From positions 1 through 64,000 of the forward strand of contig JBHGBD010000004.1 of the NCBI GenBank assembly GCA_041946825.1: a DNA stretch of 64,000 nucleotides. The letters run 5' to 3'. The position numbers were made by a program, and so were the translations under genes. This DNA comes from CAZTHM01 sp041946825. Its GTDB lineage: Bacteria > Acidobacteriota > Terriglobia > UBA7540. Below the pieces are notes generated by a model. That model was not told the DNA's origin. It did not search any database and saw only the letters and a list, made by a program, of their open reading frames with translations. Shown here in pieces: positions 1-8,752 of this stretch; position 1 is the first letter of the stretch; each line of letters begins with the position of its first letter.

Positions 1-74
1 CGGCGCCCGAACGCTACGCCACGTACACCCGTGAATACCTGGGCTGGGGTGTGTTCGCGTTAATGTCGCGGTGA
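1..74 (+). CDS. 3' end of an unidentified gene (partial)
   Basis: Reading from base 3, an open frame runs for 23 codons and stops at TGA 72-74. It ends in residues like TREYLGWGVFALMSR. Composition and codon use look coding, but the piece is too short to assign a family. The following bases to 208 show no gene. Confidence 0.3.
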   Translation, partial: APERYATYTREYLGWGVFALMSR

Positions 75-208
75 TGTGAGACAACTGCCGCGCCAAGACT
101 GGTGCGGAGCTTCACCCGGTTGCTCGCCGATGCGCGCGCGCGTCTGCACTCATTTGTCATAGCCAAAACATTCCTCGCAAAAAAGGTTGTTTCTTGTCGG
201 TCAGGATA

Positions 209-1456
209 CTAGGTGCGCGCAATCTCGTTCAACGATTCAAGCAGAAAATCCACTTCCTCTGCGGTGCTGTAATGGATCAGGCCAATGCGGAGCATTCCGC
301 CGGTCGCTTCGACCCCGAGGCGTTCCGTGAGGTTGAGCGCGTAGTAGTTGCCGTCCCAAGTGAAGATCCCGCGCTCGCCGAGGAACTCCGCCAACTGGCG
401 CGGCGTGTGTCCGGCGATACGAAGGGCCGCGGTCGGTACGCGACAGTTGAATCGCTGGGCGTCGCGAATGCCGTAGAACGTCAGCCCGGGAACGGCGAGG
501 AGGCCGGCGATCAGCCGTTCCGCCAGTCTCCGCTCGTACGCACGGATAACGTCGAAGGCGGCCAGCAGAGCCGCGCGGCGGTTCTTCACCTCAGGAGCGG
601 CACGCCATCCCAATTCGGCTAGGTAGTCGACCGCCGCGGCCACTCCGGCGAGGCCCTCGTGGTTTTGAGTCCCGGTTTCCCAACAGTCGGGCGGGCGATC
701 GGAAGCCGGGCGCACCTTGTAAGGGCGCAGCCTCGTCAGATGCTCACGCTTGCCGAAAAGCGCCCCCGCGTGCGGCCCGAAGAATTTGTAAGGCGAGCAA
801 ACCAAAAAATCGCAGTCGAGAGCGCGAACGTCAATAGGGCCGTGCGGCGCGTAATGGACAGCGTCAATAAATGCCAGCGCGCCGACCGAGTGGGCCAGGC
901 GGACAATCCCGGCGACGTCGTTGAGGGTGCCAACGGCGTTCGAGGCATAACCCACGGCAATGACTCGCGTGCGGGCGCTAACGAGATTCTTGAGACCGGC
1001 CATGTCGAGGGTGCAGTCTTGGATGTTGATGTCAGCGAAGCGAATCACCGCGCCGCACTCCTCTAACGCCACCCAGGGTGCGACGTTCGCGTCGTGATCG
1101 AGCCGCGTAACAATGATTTCGTCACCGGCCTTGAATTCCCGGCCCAGAGCTCGGCTGAGGGCGAAAGTCAGCGTCGTCATGTTGGGCCCAAAAACGATTT
1201 CGTCGGGGGCGCAGCCGAGCAAATCGGCCACCGCCGCATGCGCGTTGGCGATGATTTCGTCAGAACGGCGGCTGGTGGCAAACGCCCCGTGCGTATTGGC
1301 ATTCGAGCGCGCCAGGTAGTCACTCATTGCGTCCATTACGCGTTGCGGCACCTGGGTGCCGCCTGGGCCGTCGAAGTAGATCGCGGGGTGTCCGTTCGCT
1401 TCCTGAGTGAGGGCGGGAAATTGGCCGCGGACCCAGTCAATATCCAACTCGGGCAT
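209..1456 (-). CDS. Cysteine desulfurase-like class V aminotransferase (VC1184-type)
   Basis: This is a 415-residue PLP-dependent fold-type I enzyme. The N-terminal stretch with FDGPGGTQVP, the segment NMTTLTFALSRAL and the region TRLDHDANVAPW are typical of the VC1184 subfamily of cysteine-desulfurase-like proteins. The probable PLP lysine lies in SPYKFFGPH. Members resemble SufS/NifS, but their substrate is not established, so desulfurase activity should not be assumed. The frame is open further upstream; I chose ATG 1456 because AAGGAG precedes it and because family similarity begins there (PELDIDWVRGQFPAL). The gene stands alone, divergent from the TPR gene. No isc/suf genes are nearby. 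Confidence 0.85.
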   Translation of the reverse strand: MPELDIDWVRGQFPALTQEANGHPAIYFDGPGGTQVPQRVMDAMSDYLARSNANTHGAFATSRRSDEIIANAHAAVADLLGCAPDEIVFGPNMTTLTFALSRALGREFKAGDEIIVTRLDHDANVAPWVALEECGAVIRFADINIQDCTLDMAGLKNLVSARTRVIAVGYASNAVGTLNDVAGIVRLAHSVGALAFIDAVHYAPHGPIDVRALDCDFLVCSPYKFFGPHAGALFGKREHLTRLRPYKVRPASDRPPDCWETGTQNHEGLAGVAAAVDYLAELGWRAAPEVKNRRAALLAAFDVIRAYERRLAERLIAGLLAVPGLTFYGIRDAQRFNCRVPTAALRIAGHTPRQLAEFLGERGIFTWDGNYYALNLTERLGVEATGGMLRIGLIHYSTAEEVDFLLESLNEIART

Positions 1457-1573
1457 GGAGAACTCCTTCCACCAGCGGAAGACATGACATTCCAGAATCG
1501 CGTGCTGCGAAACCGCAGCGCAGCGTACATCCGAAGCGCGCGGGCGGTCAATGCCACGAATCGGGGGCATTCC

Positions 1574-1602
1574 TTGACGCCCTTTCAGCCATCCGATAGA
1601 CT
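1574..1602 (+). promoter_or_regulatory. Sigma70-type promoter of the TPR gene
   Basis: TTGACG at 1574-1579 and TAGACT at 1597-1602 are separated by 17 bp. They lie 35 bp upstream of the GTG start of the TPR gene. Confidence 0.4.
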
Positions 1603-1636
1603 TCTTCGAGTGCCACAGATCAAACGAGGCCATTGA

Positions 1637-2284
1637 GTGAAGAAAGAAACGATCATCACGGCAATTGTGTTTCTGGGTGTGGGGTTCCTCGCCGGGTATA
1701 TCTACCAGGCGCAGTCGAGCTTCCACGAGGCGCAGCAGCGAGGGGCTACAACCACGCCCCACACGCACACGGAGGGTGAAGGTGGCACGACGGCGGGCAA
1801 TGGTGGCGGCATGGGCCAGCTTCCCGAAGGCCATCCGCCGATTGACACCACCGCAGTAACGAAGGCGTTGGAAGAGCAGGCAGCTCAGAACCCCAAGGAT
1901 CCGGAACCACGGCTGAAGCTGGCGAATTATCTTTACGACCAGCACCAGTGGCAACGCGCTGTCGAGTGGTATCAGAAGGCGCTGGAACTGGACCCCAAGA
2001 ACGTCAACGCGCGCACCGACCTGGGGACGGCGTACTTCAACCTCGGCCGCCCGCAGGAAGCGATGCAGGAATACCGGAAGTCACTCGAAATTGATCCGAC
2101 GCATCAGCCGACGATGTTCAATTCGATCGTGGTGAGCCTCGATGGCCTCCACGATGCGGCAGCGGCCCGCCAAATGGCGGAGCGCCTGGGCAAGCTCAAC
2201 TCGAATTACCCTGGGCTTGACCGCCTTAAGAGCCGCCTGGATGCGGAAACAGGCTCCGCGCCCAGCTCTCAGCCTCGCAAATAG
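1637..2284 (+). CDS. Membrane-anchored TPR protein
   Basis: The 215-residue protein has an N-terminal hydrophobic helix (about residues 6-24) that could be an uncleaved anchor. A Gly/His/Thr-rich linker follows, then at least three tetratricopeptide repeats (about residues 75-190), for example WQRAVEWYQKALELDPKN and RPQEAMQEYRKSLEIDP. TPRs are protein-interaction scaffolds; the partner is unknown. The start is GTG with a purine-rich ACGAGG about 8 bp upstream. It is the first gene of a likely three-gene unit with the YHS-domain and exported proteins that follow. Confidence 0.8.
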   Translation: MKKETIITAIVFLGVGFLAGYIYQAQSSFHEAQQRGATTTPHTHTEGEGGTTAGNGGGMGQLPEGHPPIDTTAVTKALEEQAAQNPKDPEPRLKLANYLYDQHQWQRAVEWYQKALELDPKNVNARTDLGTAYFNLGRPQEAMQEYRKSLEIDPTHQPTMFNSIVVSLDGLHDAAAARQMAERLGKLNSNYPGLDRLKSRLDAETGSAPSSQPRK

Positions 2285-2325
2285 ACCCGGACATCTTCTC
2301 GACCCGTGGGGGCGTCAGACCCAAT

Positions 2326-2622
2326 ATGGCGCGCTTATTGGTTTATCTCTTCGATCTGATTGTGGTGACGATCATGGGGTGGATCGTCGCCCGTATCATG
2401 CAGCGCCTTTTCGGGGGCCCGGCGGTTCATTCTGCCGGCCCGCGAAGCGGTCCGGCGCGCGGCTCTCGCCCTGCGATCTCCGGCGAGACGGCGCGTGACC
2501 CGGTATGCGGAATGTTCGTGTCGACCGAGCTCTCACACCGCCTGACGCGCGGCGGGGAGACGCTGCATTTCTGTTCGCGTGAGTGTCTGGAGCGCTACCA
2601 AACCAATGCCCACAAATCCTGA
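2326..2622 (+). CDS. Small membrane protein with YHS-like metal-binding domain
   Basis: The 98-residue protein has one N-terminal transmembrane helix (about residues 3-24), a Gly/Pro/Ser-rich linker and a C-terminal YHS-like domain beginning DPVCGMFV. That domain carries a second cysteine motif, FCSRECLERY. YHS domains are metal-binding modules found in P-type ATPases, phenol hydroxylases and heavy-metal proteins. The pattern Cys...Cys-x3-Cys suggests a metal site at the membrane. The end of the gene overlaps the next start by 17 bp, so the two are probably translated together. Confidence 0.75.
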   Translation: MARLLVYLFDLIVVTIMGWIVARIMQRLFGGPAVHSAGPRSGPARGSRPAISGETARDPVCGMFVSTELSHRLTRGGETLHFCSRECLERYQTNAHKS

Positions 2623-3688
2623 AAGGTCTGGCGGAGGACCGCCCCTTGGCCCGGCCCGAGTGGGTGAATCTACCCTCCCTTGGCGGAGTGGGGGGAATCC
2701 AGCCATCGGTTGGACATTCGTGGCGGCAGTGGTTTTAGTTTGCGGTTTTGTTCCCGCCCGGGCTTGGGGCGGCAAGACCAGTTTAGTTCGGAAATATCGG
2801 CCCGGCCAAAAGGTGGTCTATCAAACCAGCATTGCGACTCGCGTGAACGTGCAGTCCAACCCCGAGGGGCTCAAGGCGCTTCTGCCACCCTTGCCCACAG
2901 AATTAAAGACTCGGCAACTGAATACCGTGACGATTCGCGCCGTCCAGGCTGACGGCTCAGCCGAGGTCGAAAACCGCTTTGATGGGTTTGAAGTCGAATC
3001 CAATCTGGCTGAGGTCATGCCGGAGGAAATGAAGACTTCGGCAGAAGCGGCGCAGGAGGAGTTCAGTAAGCGGGTGAGCGGCCAGGGGCTTATCGCCCGT
3101 TACGACCGACAGGGGAAGCTCCTGGGATTTGAAGGCGAAGGGCCGCTCCTGGAAGAATTGGATGCCCCCCTCCGTCAGATGGCTCGGGAAGTCCTTCGGA
3201 TGTTCCTTGAGCAGATGGGCGGGCATGCCCTGTATCCCGGCCGCCGGGTGAAACAGGGCGAAGAGTGGAAAGTAAAATTGGACGCTGCTCCTACAGTCGA
3301 ATCCCCCTACGCGCTCACCGGTGAGAGCACATTTCGTTTTGCGGGGAAGACTCGTTACCAGGGGGCGAAAGCTGCCATTATCGACTTCCACTTTAGCAAT
3401 CTTCTCCGGCCGACTCCGGAGAGCTTGCGGCAGGCCGGCCCGGCCGCCATGTTGGAGGCCGAGGGGATGAAGCTGGACATCTTCGTCGAGGGTCAGGGTC
3501 AAGGGCAGGCTCTGGTGGCGCTGGACGACGGTCGCGTCCTGCAAAACCGCACGACCCTTCAACAAACGCTCAAAGCACGCCTGGACGGCGCCTCCGGTCT
3601 CCGCCTGCCAGTCAATGGCCCCGTGACCCTCGACGTCCATTCCGAAACCCGGATGGAAGTCAACGCTACGGACCTGCGGCGCCGTTGA
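2606..3688 (+). CDS. Exported protein of unknown function
   Basis: The 360-residue protein has a long, polar N-terminus and a hydrophobic segment (about residues 33-52, ending FVPARAWG) that looks like a signal peptide. The mature part begins KTSLVRKYRPGQKVVYQ and is rich in beta-strand-like sequence, with no catalytic motif. It recalls secreted DUF6263-like proteins, but this is only a resemblance. I chose ATG 2606 over an upstream alternative start because it leaves the shorter overlap with the YHS gene; an in-frame start nearer the signal peptide is possible. The cellular place is probably the periplasm. Confidence 0.55.
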   Translation: MPTNPERSGGGPPLGPARVGESTLPWRSGGNPAIGWTFVAAVVLVCGFVPARAWGGKTSLVRKYRPGQKVVYQTSIATRVNVQSNPEGLKALLPPLPTELKTRQLNTVTIRAVQADGSAEVENRFDGFEVESNLAEVMPEEMKTSAEAAQEEFSKRVSGQGLIARYDRQGKLLGFEGEGPLLEELDAPLRQMAREVLRMFLEQMGGHALYPGRRVKQGEEWKVKLDAAPTVESPYALTGESTFRFAGKTRYQGAKAAIIDFHFSNLLRPTPESLRQAGPAAMLEAEGMKLDIFVEGQGQGQALVALDDGRVLQNRTTLQQTLKARLDGASGLRLPVNGPVTLDVHSETRMEVNATDLRRR

Positions 3689-3720
3689 AGGCCATTTTTT
3701 TGGAAAGCCCCAAATCGTTA

Positions 3721-3748
3721 TTGACATAGGGGCAAGCGATTTTATAAT
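3721..3748 (+). promoter_or_regulatory. Near-consensus sigma70 promoter of thiD
   Basis: TTGACA at 3721-3726 and TATAAT at 3743-3748 match the consensus hexamers with a 16-bp spacer. The leader to ATG 3789 is only about 35 nt, too short for a TPP riboswitch. thiD therefore appears to have strong, possibly constitutive, transcription. Confidence 0.75.
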
Positions 3749-3788
3749 CGCATCAACTTCGGTTTGAGTGAGCGAAAACACGGCATAG

Positions 3789-4643
3789 ATGAACCACCAC
3801 GCTAATCCGTCACTTCCGGTGGTGCTGACCATTGCAGGATTTGATCCCTCCAGTGGCGCGGGGATCAGCGCTGACCTGAAGACCCTCGCCGCCCATAACT
3901 GCTACGGCGTGGCCGCCATCACCGCTTTGACCATTCAGAACACGCAGGGCGTCGCCGCACTGCATCCGGTTGACGCCACCGTCCTGAAGGAAAGCATCGA
4001 ATGCTTGCTTGCCGATGATCGCGTGCGAGCGGTCAAGGTGGGTATGTTGGGGAATCGCGCCAATGCGCAAGTTGTGCGTGAGGTGCTCGCCGCACACACC
4101 GCGCTGCCCGCCGTCCTGGATCCTGTATTACGTTCGACGAGCGGCCTGGAATTGATGGACGCTGAAGGACTGGAATTCCTCCGCAGTCACCTGCTCAGCT
4201 ACGTCAGAGTGATCACTCCCAACATCGGGGAGGCCGCCGCGCTTACCGGCCTAAGAGTTGAAAACATCGAGAGCATGAAGGCCGCGGCGAGGAAACTGGT
4301 GGAGATGGGCGCGCGCGCCGCGGTGGTGACGGGTGGCCACCTCGAAAAGGCTGTGGACGTCCTTTACGATGGGACCGGGATTGAAACTTTTGTGGGCGAC
4401 CACGTAAAGCCGGACAATACGCACGGGACCGGCTGCACGTTCTCTTCCGCCATCGCGGCGAACCTTGCCCTGGGCCGGCACCTGCGTGATGCCGTGGTGC
4501 TTGCCAAAGCCTACGTGACGGAGGCCATACGCAAGGCTTACCCGGTGGGCCCCGGCAGCATCCCCCTCAACCACCTCTTCCGCATGTCACAGAGTCCCCG
4601 GGTGACTGACCATGCCCCCGCTGTCCCCGAACCCGTGCATTGA
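3789..4643 (+). CDS. thiD: Hydroxymethylpyrimidine/phosphomethylpyrimidine kinase
   Basis: The 284-residue cytoplasmic ribokinase-fold enzyme phosphorylates HMP to HMP-P and then HMP-PP for thiamine pyrophosphate synthesis. Visible signatures are the N-terminal TIAGFDPSSGAGISADLKT, the middle VLDPVLRSTSG, and the C-terminal anion-hole/catalytic motif DNTHGTGCTFSSAIAANL. Length is about 20 residues above the usual 265 because of a proline-rich C-terminal tail (RVTDHAPAVPEPVH). No other thi gene is nearby, and no THI box is visible. The only regulatory signal is the strong promoter immediately upstream. Confidence 0.93.
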   Translation: MNHHANPSLPVVLTIAGFDPSSGAGISADLKTLAAHNCYGVAAITALTIQNTQGVAALHPVDATVLKESIECLLADDRVRAVKVGMLGNRANAQVVREVLAAHTALPAVLDPVLRSTSGLELMDAEGLEFLRSHLLSYVRVITPNIGEAAALTGLRVENIESMKAAARKLVEMGARAAVVTGGHLEKAVDVLYDGTGIETFVGDHVKPDNTHGTGCTFSSAIAANLALGRHLRDAVVLAKAYVTEAIRKAYPVGPGSIPLNHLFRMSQSPRVTDHAPAVPEPVH

Positions 4644-4647
4644 AAAG

Positions 4648-4803
4648 CAGGATTCAGGGGAGAGTCGAAAAGTTGAAAAGTCGAAAGTTGAAAGTCAAAA
4701 GGCATTGCGGCAGAAGCAACCCGTTTGGACCGCACGACTCACGACCAACCACTAACAACCGCCCTCTTTCTTCTGACTCCTGAATCCTGGCTCTTGAATC
4801 CCG
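4648..4803. repeat. 7-nt-period repeat arrays, inverted pair
   Basis: Two imperfect arrays with a 7-nt period flank a 70-bp spacer. The left arm (4648-4698) repeats AGTTGAA/AGTCGAA-like units. The right arm (4771-4803) repeats AATCCTG-like units. An 11-bp perfect inverted repeat (CAGGATTCAGG at 4648, CCTGAATCCTG at 4779) joins them. The element lies between the convergent 3' ends of thiD and the DUF6448 gene and may serve as a transcription end signal. Confidence 0.6.
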
Positions 4804-4895
4804 CTCCTCTCACGCCGCCTTGAAGATTTGCTCGACTTCGACCGCGATCCCGTTGATGGTGAGTTTGGGCATGGGGAGCTCCCGCACGATCGGGG

Positions 4896-5531
4896 CTAGT
4901 GCGTATGAACCGCCTGCGCTTCCGACGGCGCGGCAGGTTCGTGCGACGTTGCCAATCCAGTGGCGGCCGAGTGCACTCCTTCCGCGTAGTGCACAAATTC
5001 CACGTAGGCGGCCACAAATTCCCGCCCCGCGTCGATGGTGTTATCCGCTCCCTTTTTCGCCACCGCGGCGTGGGCAAAACGTTTTCGGACTCCGGCCGCA
5101 ACCTCGTCCGCCAGCAGTTTGACGAGCGCGTCCACGGAGCCGTGTTCCAAAGCCTGGTCGGCAGCCAGAACTGCTGGTTCCGGTTTTGTGCCTGGAGGCT
5201 TCAGGCCGGTGTAAGGAGCGCCTTCGCCCTCGCGGTGGAGCCTGACCAGAGTCTCAAAGAAGAACCGGTCGGCGAGAGCGCGAGCTTCTGATCCAGTCGC
5301 GCGGACCTTCAGCGTCTGTGCGAACGCTTCGCGTATCTCAGGTTCGTGCTGCGCTTTCACCCATTTGAGGACGGGCGTGACGTCCCCGCGTTCCAGAGCC
5401 AGTTTCGCCGCCTTGACGACGGGCCCCTCGAGCGTATCGCAATGCGCCCAAGCCAGCGACGGCAGCCAGATCAATGCCGTAACAACCAGCGCGGTGAGTC
5501 CGATGCGTGTCCATCGAATGCCTTTCTGCAT
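4896..5531 (-). CDS. Exported DUF6448 family protein
   Basis: The 211-residue protein begins with a signal peptide (about residues 1-29, ending PSLAWA) and the mature start HCDTLEGPVVKAAK. That segment, together with FFETLVRLHREGEGAPYTGL and AGREFVAAYVEFVHYAEGV, is characteristic of DUF6448, a helical periplasmic family of unknown function. The conserved N-terminal His-Cys pair and scattered histidines could bind metal or heme, but this is inference. ATG 5531 is preceded by GGAGG at good spacing; a longer open frame upstream has no such support. The C-terminal tail is His-rich (AVHTH). Confidence 0.8.
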   Translation of the reverse strand: MQKGIRWTRIGLTALVVTALIWLPSLAWAHCDTLEGPVVKAAKLALERGDVTPVLKWVKAQHEPEIREAFAQTLKVRATGSEARALADRFFFETLVRLHREGEGAPYTGLKPPGTKPEPAVLAADQALEHGSVDALVKLLADEVAAGVRKRFAHAAVAKKGADNTIDAGREFVAAYVEFVHYAEGVHSAATGLATSHEPAAPSEAQAVHTH

Positions 5532-6164
5532 TTTGACTGCCTCCAATGACGAAGATTCCCGCTCTCTGCTCATGCTACTAAAGAGTATCGCTAAATTGAG
5601 TGACAACATGGCCGCAATCCCCGCCCGACGGCCCGCCGGCCTGAACAGCTTTGAACCTGCGGCCTTCCGGAACCCCTCCTCCCACTTCTTCGACGACCTG
5701 CCGTGCGGCCTTAGGTGACGCGCGGCATGCCGGGAAGGCAAACACTAACCAGCGGCCCTTCGCAGCACCAGCCGATCCAGCCGGTGTCTGGTCACGAGGT
5801 TGTAAACTTCGCGATTCCGAATTCCTCTGCGTGGGCACCCTGTCTCGGCACACACCCACGCTCTGGATTGATTGTCAGCAACTCTCCAGCCAACTGGTAT
5901 AGGGAGGACGTGACCGTAATGTGTTGAAAGACAAGAGGTTGCCATAGGTGATTGGCCAGATTGGCCGTCAAGGCGCTGGGTTGGGGGCGACACGATTGCG
6001 CCACAGTCCACAGTTTTCTTATTAGATCCATAAATCAAATTTATTGAGTGCAATCAGACACAGCCCCGTGGAACTTCCGCCTTCACCCTTATGACTTTCG
6101 ATGAACCGACGAGTTGTCGCAGTCATCGCTGCCAGCCTTCCCAGAAAGGGAACTTGGCGTCCGC
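5532..6164. other. Intergenic region without convincing gene
   Basis: About 630 bp separate the DUF6448 start from the gdh promoter. Short open frames occur on both strands, but none has a ribosome binding site, recognisable motif or coding-like composition. I see no repeat or RNA gene here. Confidence 0.5.
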
Positions 6165-6194
6165 TTGACACTCCCCATCCTTGAAACTGATAAT
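6165..6194 (+). promoter_or_regulatory. Sigma70-type promoter of glutamate dehydrogenase
   Basis: TTGACA (6165-6170) and GATAAT (6189-6194) are 18 bp apart, giving a predicted leader of about 75 nt before the GTG start at 6278. Confidence 0.55.
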
Positions 6195-6277
6195 CGGTGC
6201 CGCTGGGCGCAATCCCTCCTGATTTTGGCCTGCTGAATCGCGGGAAGCGGGTGGCTTTCTGGAAAGGACGTGCAACA

Positions 6278-7534
6278 GTGGAAACTCCCCTGCCGCATGA
6301 AGGCACCGACCCCCTGGAGATCGTTGTCAACAGCGTCATGAAGGCAGCCGACCGGCTCGGGTTGGACAGCCAGATGCGCACTTTGCTGAACATGCCCTAC
6401 CGGGAAGTACGCGTAGAAATTCCCTTGCGCATGGACGACGACTCGCTGCGTGTTTTTGTTGGCTATCGCGTACAGCATAGCGGCGTGCGCGGGCCGGCCA
6501 AGGGTGGCATCCGCTATCACCCCTCGACGGGGCTGAACGAAGTTCGGGCGTTGGCGGCCGCGATGACCTGGAAAACGGCGCTGGTCAACATTCCCTTTGG
6601 AGGAGCGAAAGGCGGGATAAACGTTGACCCCAAAGAGCTTTCGACCACCGAACTCCAGCGCCTGACGCGCGGCTACATTCGTCGCATCCACCTGCTCCTG
6701 GGCCCTTATCGCGATATTCCCGCGCCGGACATGAACACCAACGCACAGGTCATGACGTGGATCTTCGATGAGTACAGCGCCCATCACGGCTACACGCCCG
6801 CTTGCGTTACGGGGAAACCCGTGGAGTTGGGCGGATCGCTGGGGCGCGAAGCGGCCACTGGACGAGGAGTATTTTGCGTGACGGAGGCGTTGCTAAAGGA
6901 CCTGGGTATGCCAATGGCCGGCACGCGCGTCGTCATCCAGGGTTTTGGAAATGTGGGCTCATTTGCGGCGCGGTTTTTTGCGGAAGCAGGAGCAAAGGTC
7001 ATCGCCATCTCCGACGTCAACGGAGGTGTATTCAACGCCGATGGCCTGGATATCAAGGCTCTGCTCGAGCACGTTCGGTTGACTCGCACTGTCCCGGGAT
7101 TTCCCGGCGGCCAGGCGATCTCCAATGAGGATCTCCTGACGGTGGATTGTGATATTCTCGTGCCCGCTGCGCTGCAGTGCGTCATTACGAAAGAGAATGC
7201 GCCCAAGGTGCGAGCCCGGGTGATTGCCGAAGCGGCCAACCTCCCAACCACTCCAGAGGCCGACGAAATTCTCAACCGGCGCGGCGTCCATGTCCTTCCG
7301 GATGTCCTTGCGAACGCCGGAGGAGTGACGGTCTCCTACTTCGAATGGGCGCAGAACCTGCAGCAGGTCTTCTGGGAAGAGGATCGCGTCAATGCCGAGA
7401 TGGCCAAAACGCTCACCCGCTCCTATCGGCAGGTGGCCGAAATGGCCTCGATGGGGAAAATCTCGTTACGCGAAGCCGCATACACGATTGCGGTGGATCG
7501 TGTAGCGCGAGCGGAGCGGCTGCGCGGGACATAA
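6278..7534 (+). CDS. gdhA: Glu/Leu/Phe/Val dehydrogenase (glutamate dehydrogenase)
   Basis: The 418-residue enzyme interconverts glutamate and 2-oxoglutarate plus ammonia with NAD(P). The N-terminal dimerisation/catalytic domain shows VQHSGVRGPAKGGIRYHP and the catalytic-lysine segment PFGGAKGGINVDP. The Rossmann domain begins VVIQGFGNVGSFAARF. Length equals that of the common hexameric bacterial/archaeal-type enzymes. I place the start at GTG 6278, preceded by GGAAAGGA, which removes 27 unlikely upstream residues. Cofactor preference cannot be read safely. It is monocistronic with its own promoter. Confidence 0.92.
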   Translation: METPLPHEGTDPLEIVVNSVMKAADRLGLDSQMRTLLNMPYREVRVEIPLRMDDDSLRVFVGYRVQHSGVRGPAKGGIRYHPSTGLNEVRALAAAMTWKTALVNIPFGGAKGGINVDPKELSTTELQRLTRGYIRRIHLLLGPYRDIPAPDMNTNAQVMTWIFDEYSAHHGYTPACVTGKPVELGGSLGREAATGRGVFCVTEALLKDLGMPMAGTRVVIQGFGNVGSFAARFFAEAGAKVIAISDVNGGVFNADGLDIKALLEHVRLTRTVPGFPGGQAISNEDLLTVDCDILVPAALQCVITKENAPKVRARVIAEAANLPTTPEADEILNRRGVHVLPDVLANAGGVTVSYFEWAQNLQQVFWEEDRVNAEMAKTLTRSYRQVAEMASMGKISLREAAYTIAVDRVARAERLRGT

Positions 7535-7646
7535 GCTGTCACGCCCTTCAGCCCCCAACACGGTATGAAGTGCGAGGTTGGAGCCGGAGGGCCTGCCTCG
7601 GCCGGTTGGCCGGGACTCAATTCCCATTCCCACGTTGGAGCCTCCC

Positions 7647-8342
7647 GTGACCCCGCCGATCCTCACTCGACTGGAAGGCGGCATTCCGCTGCTTCGCCAC
7701 GAGCACGTGGCCGTGCTCTATCGGGGAAAATCGAGCGCCTTCCGCTTTGCTGCGTTCCTCGCTGAAGGGCTCCCTTCGGGCGAGCTCTGCCATTACTTAG
7801 CGCCGCATGACTATCACCAGGAAATGCTGGGCTGCCTCCGTCAAACGGCGCCCGACCTTCAGCGGTTCTTGGCCGCCGGCACTTTGCGCCTGAGCGAGGG
7901 CCCACAGGACATCGCTGCGCTGCGCGGGATGGTTCAACAGCTCTTCATCGTTGGGGAGCGCGCTCACGCGCCGGCAGTCCGCTGGCTGGAAGAGGGCATC
8001 TGGCCGGAGCCGGCGGGATTTCCCATGCCCGATTTCTTCGAGTTTCATGCGCTCCTGAACTATCAGGTCAAGCACTACCCCAGCGCCGCGCTTTGCCAGT
8101 ACGACCTCGACCTGTTCAATCCGCGTTATCTTTTCTCCACCATCGCTGTGCACCGTCACCTCATCGTGCAAGACACGCTTGTGCGCGACAACCCGTTCTA
8201 CATTCCCGCCGAGAAGTTCATCCCCCTCTCTCCCAACGAGCGTGAGCGCGACTTGGCCGGGCTCTTCCGCGAGGTGGGCTTCAGCGTGGACAAACTCCTT
8301 GAAGCCCTCGCGGCGTACGGCCGACTGCATCCGAGGAGTTGA
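7647..8342 (+). CDS. MEDS (DcmR-like sensory) domain protein
   Basis: The 231-residue single-domain protein carries the MEDS pattern: HEHVAVLYRGKSSAFRFAAF at the N-terminus, GELCHYLAPHDYHQEML, a middle with FFEFHALLNYQ, then CQYDLDLFNPRYLFSTIAVH and DNPFYIPAEKF. MEDS domains occur in sensory proteins such as DcmR and in anti-sigma/histidine-kinase contexts, and are thought to bind small hydrophobic ligands. No HTH or kinase domain is attached. GTG 7647 follows GGAG; a TTG start 69 bp upstream is less likely. No operon partner is evident. Confidence 0.7.
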   Translation: MTPPILTRLEGGIPLLRHEHVAVLYRGKSSAFRFAAFLAEGLPSGELCHYLAPHDYHQEMLGCLRQTAPDLQRFLAAGTLRLSEGPQDIAALRGMVQQLFIVGERAHAPAVRWLEEGIWPEPAGFPMPDFFEFHALLNYQVKHYPSAALCQYDLDLFNPRYLFSTIAVHRHLIVQDTLVRDNPFYIPAEKFIPLSPNERERDLAGLFREVGFSVDKLLEALAAYGRLHPRS

Positions 8343-8752
8343 ATTCCGTGATAGCTCGTTCCACCCGAAATGTGCTTCGGGGTAGCGGCCGGGCTTACCG
8401 GAGTCAGACATTTTATCTCATCATCAAGGCCCGTATCCCATCACTCCGCCAATGCGCCAGATGTTGAGCCATTTTCCACAAAACTCTCCGCAATTTGGCG
8501 CAAGTGGTTGCCCTGCAATCAGCTAGCGGACTCCTGCCGGCCCGTAAACCCTTCCGCCTCATGCCTGTTCAAGAAATCAACAGCCCCCGTGGCTGGTAGC
8601 AGGAATGCTCTACCCTTGATGCGCATGCAAAGGAGCGGACAATTGGTCGCAGCGACTCGAAGAGACGCACGCCCCGGCGATTCAAGATTCCAGATGCCAG
8701 ATTCAAGGATAAGCCGCCCGGGATAGCCGATCGCAAATGCCGGAGAACGCAC
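8343..8752. other. Intergenic region with 7-nt-period repeat arm
   Basis: About 410 bp without a gene. At 8679-8709 lies a clear 7-nt-period array (GATTCAA-GATTCCA-GATGCCA-GATTCAA). Its inverted counterpart is at 9025-9039, inside the following gene; the best perfect match is CCAGATTCAAG with CTTGAATCTGG. Confidence 0.55.

Noticed and set aside
1457..1954. Upstream extension of the class V aminotransferase frame
   Set aside because: The added 166 residues lack family similarity, cross the divergent promoter of the TPR gene, and a strong ribosome binding site precedes ATG 1456.
3689..3788. TPP riboswitch before thiD
   Set aside because: The predicted leader is only about 35-40 nt and no THI-box motif is visible.
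4648..4803. CRISPR array
   Set aside because: Units are 7 nt with imperfect, continuous repetition; there are no unique spacers of 30-40 nt and no cas gene.
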